The position numbers and the translations under genes are program-made. Below the pieces are notes generated by a model. That model saw only the letters and a program-made list of their open reading frames with translations, did not search any database and was not told where the DNA came from. A DNA stretch of 5,131 nt, from NCBI GenBank assembly GCA_030648435.1, contig JAUSHE010000006.1, forward strand, positions 1 to 5,131, given 5' to 3'. This DNA is from Candidatus Daviesbacteria bacterium. GTDB lineage: Bacteria > Patescibacteria > Microgenomatia > Daviesbacterales > UBA10151. Every line of letters starts with the position of its first letter. Positions within the stretch are counted from its first letter, which is position 1. Shown here piece after piece: positions 1 to 4,440 of this stretch.

Positions 1-15
1 TGAGTAGGCTGAGAT

Positions 16-35
16 ACATCGGTAACACTTCTAAG
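16..35 (+). repeat. Left inverted repeat of the IS
   Basis: This 20-mer contains GGTAACACTT at 21-30 and is the reverse complement of 1105-1124 except at three positions. It lies 35 bp before the transposase start. A weak -10-like TAGAAT sits at 37-42 just inside the repeat, but no convincing -35 box accompanies it. Confidence 0.8.
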
Positions 36-50
36 TTAGAATAATTAACT

Positions 51-61
51 TAAGGAGGTGA
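51..61 (+). promoter_or_regulatory. Strong Shine-Dalgarno site of the transposase
   Basis: TAAGGAGGTGA is an almost full complement of the 16S rRNA 3' end. About 10 bases separate GGAGGTG from the ATG at 71, which fixes that ATG as the start. Confidence 0.85.
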
Positions 62-70
62 TTAAAACCG

Positions 71-1150
71 ATGAAACCAAAACCCTTTCATCCTTGGTCA
101 TATGAATACAATAAAGCATATGAGAAAGGCAGAACAAATAAATGGGATTATTTGAGATTTTGGGCTAAAGATCATGGTATTTCTAAAGATGCACAACTAA
201 GGCTGGAGTGGATTATCTTCTACCATACAGTAGCCAAGAAAAATGCCAAATATAGTGCTACCTACTTTGGTATATCCAGAAAAACTTTTCATAAATGGTT
301 AGGGAGGTTTGATGAAGGGAATCTGATAAGCCTGGAGGAACAATCCAGGATACCTAAAAAGGTTCGAGGTTGGATGGTAACTGAACGGGAAGAAAATAGG
401 ATCAAAGATTTAAGGGAAAAGAACATGGAATTTGGTAAGAAAAAGATTAAAAGAATTTACTTCCGGGATTATGGTGAGGATATTTCTACCTGGAAGATTG
501 AAAGGGTTATTAGAAAACATAAACTATATCCTGATCCGGTTAAACATAAGTATTTAATTGAGAAAAGAAGAAATTCTAAGCCTAAAATAAGAATTCATGA
601 AATCCGGGATCAAATCAAACAAATTAAAGAGTTTGGTTTTCTATGGCATATTGATGCCATTATCATCTGGTGGTATGGGACTAGAAGAATAATATTTACA
701 GCCCTGGAAGGGATTACCAAAATTGCTTTTGCCAGAGTATACACAACCAATACTTCAGGATATGCTGAGGATTTTTTAAAGAGATTAATATACCTTGTTG
801 AAGGTAAAGTTAATATCATGCACCAGGATAATGGTTCTGAGTTCAAAGGAGCATTTGAAAGAGCTTGTGAGACTCTGGGAATACTCCAGATATACTCAAG
901 ACCATATACTCCTAAAGATAATCCTGCCTTAGAAAGGTTTAATTCAACCATTCAGTATGAGTGGCTTAAATATTCTGAGGTGGGGTTAGATGATATCCTG
1001 GAGGCCAATATAGACTTAACCACCTGGCTTGTTAAGTATAATTCATATAGGCCCCATGAAACCCTTGATAATTTAACACCTCTGGAGTATGCTCAACAAA
1101 ACTTCTTCCAAGTGTTACCTATGTGGTCTGCCCGTACACTTCCAAGATGA
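71..1150 (+). CDS. DDE transposase, integrase core (IS481/IS3-like)
   Basis: This transposase would bind the element's ends and move it by DDE-type strand transfer. The N-terminal third is basic and has a helix-turn-helix around residues 60-80 (GISRKTFHKW, starting at residue 67). The integrase core follows, with a catalytic triad visible as D195 (WHIDAI), D253 (HQDNGSEF) and E288 (NPALERFN); the last two are 35 apart, as in DD35E enzymes. The C-terminal YNSYRPHETLDNLTPLEY is the usual end of this integrase class. At 359 residues it is full length, with all three acidic residues intact, so it may be active. The ATG follows a near-perfect ribosome-binding site. Roughly the last eight residues and the TGA stop come from the flanking deacetylase gene, because the right IS end lies at about 1124. 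Confidence 0.93.
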   Translation: MKPKPFHPWSYEYNKAYEKGRTNKWDYLRFWAKDHGISKDAQLRLEWIIFYHTVAKKNAKYSATYFGISRKTFHKWLGRFDEGNLISLEEQSRIPKKVRGWMVTEREENRIKDLREKNMEFGKKKIKRIYFRDYGEDISTWKIERVIRKHKLYPDPVKHKYLIEKRRNSKPKIRIHEIRDQIKQIKEFGFLWHIDAIIIWWYGTRRIIFTALEGITKIAFARVYTTNTSGYAEDFLKRLIYLVEGKVNIMHQDNGSEFKGAFERACETLGILQIYSRPYTPKDNPALERFNSTIQYEWLKYSEVGLDDILEANIDLTTWLVKYNSYRPHETLDNLTPLEYAQQNFFQVLPMWSARTLPR

Positions 1151-1944
1151 AATCTGGTATTACTTGTATGTACTGTTGTTCTCTCTGTGCTGAATGCTAG
1201 ATCAAATCCTGACTGTTGCACAAACTCCAGTTGACCTGAATATCTTCCTTCGGGATAAGCAAGCATTCTCACAGTCCTAGCAATTCCCGCCCTGGTATAG
1301 ATTATATCGAGTCTATCTTCACCTGTTGCTATTTCTGAATTTCGCTGTCCCTCCGGAAGAGTATTTAATCTGGCATGGTCAACTGTATGGTTCGCCAATA
1401 TATGGCGCTCCTGAAGAATTGTTATACCTTGTCCTAATGTTAAATAACTATGCCGGCCATCATTATACGTGGGGGAACTTTCAGGAACTTCTTCAATTGG
1501 AACTTGTGGTTCATCAAATTTGGTCATAATAAAAAAGGTAACAGGAATAAACCAACCGGTTTCCTTTTCAATTTCTGACGTTGCCCTAAGTACAGCTCCA
1601 TATTGTGATGCTAATCCGTCATCGCAGGTAACCATAAAAGTTTTGAGACCCTCTGGTATTTTAGTTAATCCATTAAGCACGTTTACTACAGTTTCAGGTG
1701 AAACAGGTTGTTCATCATTAATTAATCTTGTTAAAAGATTCTGCTTAAGGGTACGATAATCAAGCTCATGATATATCAAAAATGAGGAGTTAAGAACAGG
1801 AACTTCATCTTCATGTAAAAGGGTATTTGTTGCAGCTTCTACAGTTTTAACCAAAGGTATGTCAAGAATTTTACTTACAGCCAATCCTAGTCCGGCTTTT
1901 AATAAACTTCTGCGTACACTAAATTCCGGATTATGAGTGTTCAC
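1093..1944 (-). CDS. Exported polysaccharide deacetylase (NodB/CE4), 3' end replaced by IS
   Basis: A CE4 carbohydrate esterase, expected to remove N- or O-acetyl groups from an extracytoplasmic polysaccharide or peptidoglycan. The N-terminus has twin arginines (SVRRSLLKAG) and a hydrophobic stretch ending near VEAAT, which suggests a Tat signal. NodB motifs are visible: D108-D109 in VTCDDG (motif 1), H186 and H190 in NHTVDH (motif 2, metal ligands) and AYPEGR at 229-234 (motif 3). The frame opens with GTG at 1944, 28 bp after the stop of the upstream gene. No clear Shine-Dalgarno site is present and no in-frame ATG lies before the catalytic domain, so coupled translation is likely. From about residue 275 the protein (IGNTWKKFC) is encoded by the IS inverted repeat, so the native C-terminus, where late CE4 motifs lie, is lost. 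Activity is uncertain. Confidence 0.87.
   Translation of the reverse strand: MNTHNPEFSVRRSLLKAGLGLAVSKILDIPLVKTVEAATNTLLHEDEVPVLNSSFLIYHELDYRTLKQNLLTRLINDEQPVSPETVVNVLNGLTKIPEGLKTFMVTCDDGLASQYGAVLRATSEIEKETGWFIPVTFFIMTKFDEPQVPIEEVPESSPTYNDGRHSYLTLGQGITILQERHILANHTVDHARLNTLPEGQRNSEIATGEDRLDIIYTRAGIARTVRMLAYPEGRYSGQLEFVQQSGFDLAFSTERTTVHTSNTRFHLGSVRADHIGNTWKKFC
1105..1124 (-). repeat. Right inverted repeat of the IS
   Basis: The reverse complement of this stretch matches 16-35 at 17 of 20 positions, including ACAT and GGTAACACTT. It lies inside the 3' end of the transposase frame and antisense to the deacetylase tail, so both reading frames cross the IS end. Confidence 0.8.
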
Positions 1945-1972
1945 TATAAAACTTAATATATCACATATTAGG

Positions 1973-2404
1973 TTAAATAAGACCTTTTTTCTTTAGGGTT
2001 TCTAAATCTTTTTGAATTACTTTTAGCTCTTTTGACATATGGAGAATAACTTTGTGGGCTTCTTCATCCTCTGATGATTCTTCCTGAATATCTTCAATAT
2101 CCTCTTCAACCTCTTCCAAAGATTCTGTTGCCCTGTTAACTGTCATTTGAATAAAAATAGAAAGATAAATTGCCTCAAGTGATACGGCAGTTGTTAGCAT
2201 TAAAAGAATATAGTCTGTTGTTACTCCAAAAAATCTTAAGGAAAAAATTCCAATAAAAAGCAGGGTATGGATAATTAAAGAGATAGGCGTACCTATCCTA
2301 TCAGTAAGCGCTATGGCAGCCTGCTCCAAAAAAGCAAACCTATGGTGGTTATTACCATTGCCGTTTCCATTTCCATTTGAATGTCCGTTTCTTGCAAGTA
2401 CCAT
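1973..2404 (-). CDS. Small two-helix membrane protein with acidic coiled-coil tail (DUF1003/low-affinity iron permease-like)
   Basis: A protein of about 143 residues. After an Asn/Gly-rich start (hexanucleotide repeats encoding NGNGNGNG) come a short amphipathic region (LEQAAIALTDRIGTP) and two hydrophobic segments, about residues 43-60 and 66-88. The second ends in IFIQMTVNRATES. A very acidic stretch and a basic C-terminal helix (HMSKELKVIQKDLETLKKK) look like a coiled coil. The order TDRIG-TM-TM-QxxxNR resembles the DUF1003/low-affinity iron permease group, in which two helices precede a conserved Q-NR near the membrane. This is recognised by eye, and iron transport is not shown. Two ATGs stand in tandem; the second (2404) is 7 nt from AAGGAGG, against 4 nt for the first (2407), so I prefer it. 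The deacetylase follows 28 bp downstream on the same strand, probably in the same operon. Confidence 0.75.
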   Translation of the reverse strand: MVLARNGHSNGNGNGNGNNHHRFAFLEQAAIALTDRIGTPISLIIHTLLFIGIFSLRFFGVTTDYILLMLTTAVSLEAIYLSIFIQMTVNRATESLEEVEEDIEDIQEESSEDEEAHKVILHMSKELKVIQKDLETLKKKGLI

Positions 2405-2411
2405 CATAGGG

Positions 2412-2418
2412 CCTCCTT
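2412..2418 (-). promoter_or_regulatory. Shine-Dalgarno site deciding between tandem ATGs
   Basis: AAGGAGG on the minus strand lies 4 nt before the ATG at 2407 and 7 nt before the ATG at 2404. The spacing favours the second ATG as the start of the small membrane protein. Confidence 0.75.
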
Positions 2419-2494
2419 AAGTGTTGAGTCTTTCCCAACAAAAAATCTCCTAGCACCGTCTGTTTGGTTTTTTAGAGATTAAGTCAATTGTTTC

Positions 2495-2523
2495 ACTATA
2501 AATTTGGTACGTCAACCCCCCAA
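2495..2523 (-). promoter_or_regulatory. Weak candidate promoter for the membrane protein-deacetylase operon
   Basis: On the minus strand TTGGGG (2518-2523) and TATAGT (2495-2500) are separated by 17 bp, in the intergenic region divergent from the tRNA promoter. The -35 box is poor, and the transcript would carry a leader of roughly 80 nt. This is a guess from spacing only. Confidence 0.2.
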
Positions 2524-2530
2524 AATAATG

Positions 2531-2536
2531 TATAAT
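2531..2536 (+). promoter_or_regulatory. -10 box of the tRNA-Leu/tRNA-Pro unit
   Basis: A perfect TATAAT lies 9 nt before tRNA-Leu, so transcription would start about 3 nt upstream of the mature 5' end. No good -35 hexamer is seen at 16-18 bp; TTGGTA at 2504-2509 is too far away (21 bp). Confidence 0.5.
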
Positions 2537-2545
2537 AGCTTTTAC

Positions 2546-2627
2546 GCTGATGTGGTGGAATGGCATACACGCTCGCCTTAAGAGCGAGTGCCCAAAAGGC
2601 ATGAGGGTTCGACTCCCTCCATCAGCA
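2546..2627 (+). tRNA. tRNA-Leu (anticodon UAA)
   Basis: An 82-nt class II tRNA. The acceptor stem GCTGATG (2546-2552) pairs perfectly with CATCAGC (2620-2626), followed by discriminator A at 2627, as expected for leucine. The anticodon stem CTCGC/GCGAG encloses the loop CTTAAGA with TAA at 2579-2581. The long variable arm pairs TGCC with GGCA. The T arm GAGGG-TTCGACT-CCCTC is canonical. CCA is not encoded. A -10 box just upstream and tRNA-Pro 14 nt downstream suggest co-transcription. Confidence 0.97.
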
Positions 2628-2641
2628 CTTTTAGGAATTTT

Positions 2642-2713
2642 CGGGGTGTAGTTCATCGGTAGAACGCTCGCTTTGGGAGCGAGAAGCAGCAGGTCCAATT
2701 CCTGTCACCCCGA
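2642..2713 (+). tRNA. tRNA-Pro (anticodon UGG) with C at T-loop position 55
   Basis: A 72-nt tRNA. Acceptor CGGGGTG (2642-2648) pairs with CACCCCG (2706-2712), with discriminator A at 2713. The D arm is GTTC/GAAC with GG in its loop. The anticodon stem CTCGC/GCGAG, identical to that of the neighbouring tRNA-Leu, encloses TTTGGGA with TGG at 2674-2676. The T stem is GCAGG/CCTGT with one G-U pair. The T loop reads TCCAATT, so the almost invariant U at position 55 is C. CCA is not encoded. The fold is otherwise complete, so I call it functional, though a decaying or miscopied gene is possible. Confidence 0.94.
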
Positions 2714-2761
2714 CCGAGTGAAACGAGGAAGTGGAGACAGGATCAGGGAGCGAAGCGAGCT

Positions 2762-2779
2762 ATTCCTGTCACCCCGACC
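2762..2779 (+). repeat. Second copy of the tRNA-Pro 3' end
   Basis: ATTCCTGTCACCCCGACC is identical to 2698-2715, which covers the end of the T loop, the 3' T stem, the 3' acceptor strand, the discriminator and two bases beyond. The copies start 64 bp apart. Between them GACAGGA at 2736-2742 is the exact complement of TCCTGTC in either copy (2700-2706 or 2764-2770). Possible origins are a recombination or integration scar or a dispersed tRNA-derived repeat. Confidence 0.8.
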
Positions 2780-2811
2780 TGAAGGGATTTTTCAGTTTCT
2801 GAGCCTGAATG

Positions 2812-2839
2812 GCTCTTTGCGGGTGGGGTCGCAAAGAGC
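2812..2839 (+). other. Perfect 10-bp hairpin
   Basis: GCTCTTTGCG (2812-2821) and CGCAAAGAGC (2830-2839) pair perfectly around the loop GGTGGGGT. No T-tract follows on either strand, so it is not a simple terminator. The loop could also pair with CCCGCC at 2844-2849, giving a competing fold. Confidence 0.75.
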
Positions 2840-2847
2840 TCTGCCCG

Positions 2848-2864
2848 CCTAGCCGCGAGGCTGG
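2848..2864 (+). other. GNRA-capped hairpin
   Basis: AGCC (2851-2854) and GGCT (2859-2862) close a GCGA tetraloop. CC/GG extend the stem on the other side of a bulged T at 2850. GGCT can alternatively pair with AGCC at 2868-2871. A GNRA cap is more suggestive of RNA than of a DNA site, but the stem is short. Confidence 0.45.
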
Positions 2865-2934
2865 CAAAGCCCTGTTTATACTGGACTTCAAGCTGCTGAT
2901 TAGTTAAAAAGGAGTTTGAGCCGACAGTTTTTAA

Positions 2935-2999
2935 GAACTTGCTCACAAGTTCGCAAGACCTTGCGACGCAAGCGTCTTAAAGCGAGTTCGGATTTTTTT
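2935..2999 (+). terminator. Terminator-like structured stem followed by seven T
   Basis: GAACTTGC (2935-2942) can pair with GCGAGTTC (2982-2989) with one G-U pair, and TTTTTTT follows at 2993-2999 after three bases. Smaller hairpins are nested inside: CGCAAG/CTTGCG with a two-base loop and GACG-CAAG-CGTC. GAACTTG can instead close a local hairpin with CAAGTTC (2946-2952). It could end transcripts from the tRNA side. The long, branched stem is not a classic terminator. Confidence 0.45.
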
Positions 3000-3012
3000 A
3001 TAAAGCTCGACA

Positions 3013-3999
3013 TTATTTTTGAGCTTCTTTCAAAAGTTTATTAACCTCTTTATCAAAATCGGAAATATAATTTTTACCCTGCACCTTTTTGTATTCAACA
3101 AACTCCCTACCCGCCTTTTCCTGTGCTTCTTCCATACTTATTTTCCCAGCATCTTTCAATATACCTTTACCCATAAGCCTAAGATACTCATCAAGTTTTT
3201 TAATCCATTCTTTCATTGTCATTGTTTTCTCGCTTACCGCTTGAATTTCGGCAAAAGAAAGATAGGCATCAACAATACGGTTAAGCATTTGCAGCTCTTT
3301 CTCATAAAGATAATTTTTTGCGATATAGATATCTCTTTTAATCGGATGGTAACCTGGAAAGTTTGTCAGACCAACATTCTTTTTATTTTTATCAACCCGC
3401 TCTGCGATAATTTCGGCAGCAGTTTTTCCGGTTACCGAGTAGTGCATCTTGTTTTGCACGGTTTTGAAAAAAAGATCAGTCTCTTTAGCATCCTTGCGAT
3501 AGTCAAGAGAAGTCGCATAAATATCCGTTACTTTTTGATACAACATCCGTTCACTACTGCGGATATCACGAATTCTCTGTAATAACTCTTCAAAGTATCG
3601 GGATTTGTGCCCTCCCTGCTTAAGGCGGACATCATCCATGGTAAATCCCTTAATTATATATTCCTTAAGGTGCTCCGTTGCCCAAATGCGAAATTGTGTG
3701 CCACGCAATGACTTGACCCGATACCCAACGGAGATAATTACATCAAGACTATACAAAACGACCGGTTTGTCTGAAATTGCAATATGCAAATTTTGCATAT
3801 TACTTTTTTCACTAAGTTCTCCCTCACTAAATATGTTTTTAATGTGTTTTGAAATTACCGATTGATCTCTCTCAAATAATTCTGACATTTGTGCTTGAGT
3901 CAACCATACGTTTTCATCTTCAAAATGTACTTCTACCTTTGCCTTACCATCATCTGATTTATAAATAATTATTTGATTTTTGGGTAATTGCTTTTTCAT
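3013..3999 (-). CDS. RhuM-family protein (virulence RhuM-like)
   Basis: About 328 residues, the full usual length of the RhuM family, named after a gene of a Salmonella pathogenicity island; its biochemical role is unknown. Family hallmarks run in order: QIIIYKSDDGKAKVEVHFED near the N-terminus, WLTQAQMSELF plus VISKHIKNIF (a helix-turn-helix-like region, about residues 32-57), LDVIISVGYRVKSLRG and QFRIWATEHLKEYIIKGF. Further on come RYFEELLQRIRDIRSSE, FFKTVQNKMHY, TAAEIIAERVD and a helical C-terminus. The first part suggests DNA binding. The frame is open up to a TTG at 4017, but I prefer the ATG at 3999, which gives the usual short lead before QIII. Neither start has a Shine-Dalgarno site. 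A 50-codon ORF ends 28 nt upstream, so coupled translation is possible. Context is accessory: tRNA repeats on one side, broken genes on the other. Confidence 0.92.
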   Translation of the reverse strand: MKKQLPKNQIIIYKSDDGKAKVEVHFEDENVWLTQAQMSELFERDQSVISKHIKNIFSEGELSEKSNMQNLHIAISDKPVVLYSLDVIISVGYRVKSLRGTQFRIWATEHLKEYIIKGFTMDDVRLKQGGHKSRYFEELLQRIRDIRSSERMLYQKVTDIYATSLDYRKDAKETDLFFKTVQNKMHYSVTGKTAAEIIAERVDKNKKNVGLTNFPGYHPIKRDIYIAKNYLYEKELQMLNRIVDAYLSFAEIQAVSEKTMTMKEWIKKLDEYLRLMGKGILKDAGKISMEEAQEKAGREFVEYKKVQGKNYISDFDKEVNKLLKEAQK

Positions 4000-4027
4000 G
4001 GTTTTATTGCGAAGCAAGAAGTTTACT

Positions 4028-4180
4028 TCATTTCAATTTCTTTCTGTATTTAGTTTTTGGAATAGCATTAGTTACATCTATCACTTTAATCCCAAAATGT
4101 TCAAACATTTCTGTTAGTATATCTCTTTTTTCTGGTTGGGGATTCATAACTTTTGTCTGAGTCTTTTTCAACTTTGTCAT
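4028..4180 (-). CDS. Small basic protein, 50 aa, upstream of the RhuM gene
   Basis: I do not recognise this protein. It starts MTKLKKTQTK, has a probable helix with DILTEMFEHFGIKVIDV in the middle and ends in a lysine-rich TKYRKKLK. It has no membrane segment and no cysteines. It reads the same way as the RhuM gene, ending 28 nt before that gene's ATG or 10 nt before its alternative TTG. No Shine-Dalgarno site precedes the ATG, but promoter-like boxes at 4189-4215 would start transcription within a few bases of it, as in leaderless messages. It could be a partner of RhuM, a leader peptide or a truncated remnant. The main doubts are its length and its overlap with antisense sequence of unclear status. 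Confidence 0.5.
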   Translation of the reverse strand: MTKLKKTQTKVMNPQPEKRDILTEMFEHFGIKVIDVTNAIPKTKYRKKLK

Positions 4181-4188
4181 TAATTTAC

Positions 4189-4215
4189 ATTATCCCAAAT
4201 ATTACCCGAAGTCAA
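4189..4215 (-). promoter_or_regulatory. Candidate promoter for the small ORF and RhuM
   Basis: On the minus strand TTGACT (4210-4215) and GATAAT (4189-4194) are 15 bp apart, with TG in the extended -10 position (TGGGATAAT). The spacing is short, but the extended -10 could compensate. Transcription would begin around 4182, practically at the ATG at 4180. Confidence 0.45.
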
Positions 4216-4335
4216 TATGGAAGAATTATTGCTGGAAATGTCAGAAAAGAACTAGAGAAGAAAAGCGGGAAAAAAGTCTCAACAAAACAAAATTATCTGA
4301 TCAAAACACAAAGCCAAAAATCTTTAAAAAAGTAA
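4201..4335 (+). pseudogene. C-terminal remnant of a Bro/DinD-type protein
   Basis: A 44-codon stretch with no ATG, GTG or TTG of its own, ending in TAA. Its pattern of QYGRIIAGNVRKELEKKSGK followed by KVSTKQNYL resembles the C-terminal end of Bro-family antirepressor-like and DNA-damage-inducible protein D-like proteins, where G--RK-LE---GK-V----NYL recurs. This is recognised by eye. The frame runs back only to a stop at 4147-4149, with just a TTG at 4153 in a region that is better explained on the other strand. Everything upstream of this tail is missing, and the promoter of the opposing small ORF sits at its 5' edge. A chance open frame remains possible; the same DNA is also open in another frame. 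Confidence 0.45.
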
Positions 4336-4440
4336 ATCAAATTCAATTTGCAATAGAACCATTTTTCTGAAATAATACAAGTATTAAGTATATAGAAACG
4401 GATAAAACTCATCAAGCTAGTTTTCTAATTATTGCTGGAA
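4224..4440 (+). repeat. Pair of 14-bp direct repeats
   Basis: AATTATTGCTGGAA occurs at 4224-4237 and again at 4427-4440, 203 bp apart. One copy lies in the Bro/DinD-like remnant and the other in the membrane segment of the peptidase frame, in different reading phases. It may be microhomology left by a rearrangement, or chance in AT-rich DNA. Confidence 0.5.

Larger units (their letters stand above)
16..1124 (+). mobile_element. Insertion sequence with integrase-type (IS481/IS3-like) DDE transposase
   Basis: A single-gene insertion sequence. The transposase at 71-1150 lies between imperfect inverted repeats at 16-35 and 1105-1124 that match at 17 of 20 positions. The right boundary is placed near 1124 because beyond it the minus strand continues as good deacetylase coding sequence, while inside it that reading becomes IS sequence. 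The left boundary is less sure: only 15 bases precede the repeat, so the tip could lie outside the window. No target-site duplication can be recognised between the two flanks. The IS481/IS3 assignment rests on the protein layout (helix-turn-helix followed by a DDE integrase core in one frame) and was not checked by search. Confidence 0.8.
2714..3012. other. Non-coding, repeat- and hairpin-rich spacer between tRNA-Pro and the RhuM gene
   Basis: I see no credible gene in this stretch. It begins with two related 12-mers (GAGTGAAACGAG at 2716-2727 and GAGCGAAGCGAG at 2748-2759, 10 of 12 identical), followed by a second copy of the tRNA-Pro 3' end at 2762-2779. GC-rich hairpins follow at 2812-2864 and a terminator-like structure ends at 2999. 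Its base composition is much richer in G and C than the flanking genes. It matches no RNA family I recognise: the SRP RNA core, the tmRNA TψC arm and RNase P signatures are absent. Confidence 0.6.

Noticed and set aside
610..951. A 113-codon minus-strand frame inside the transposase
   Set aside because: It lies wholly antisense to the catalytic core of the transposase and shows no domain.
2450..2698. An 82-codon minus-strand frame containing DGGSRTLMPFGH
   Set aside because: It is antisense to tRNA-Leu and part of tRNA-Pro. That kind of sequence is a well-known artefact of reading tRNA genes backwards.
2698..2779. CRISPR array or tandem repeat
   Set aside because: There are only two copies of the 18-mer, one of them part of a tRNA, with no regular repeat-spacer series.
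2812..2849. H-type pseudoknot between the hairpin loop and CCCGCC
   Set aside because: The pairing is possible on paper, but only four bases would have to span a 10-bp stem, so it is more likely a competing fold than a pseudoknot.
2743..2946. A 67-codon minus-strand frame in the spacer
   Set aside because: It is made of the reverse complement of the tRNA-tail repeat and the hairpin stems, has no ribosome-binding site and resembles no protein family.
3019..3582. A 187-codon plus-strand frame
   Set aside because: It is a Phe/Ile-rich shadow of the RhuM gene, whose minus-strand reading is strongly family-like.
4161..4367. An alternative plus-strand frame containing CWKC that runs in phase into the M23 frame across a TGA
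   Set aside because: Reading TGA as glycine, as in Gracilibacteria/SR1, would join them. But the long genes here contain no in-frame TGA, and this frame also lacks a start codon. A two-cysteine motif alone is too little for a zinc ribbon.
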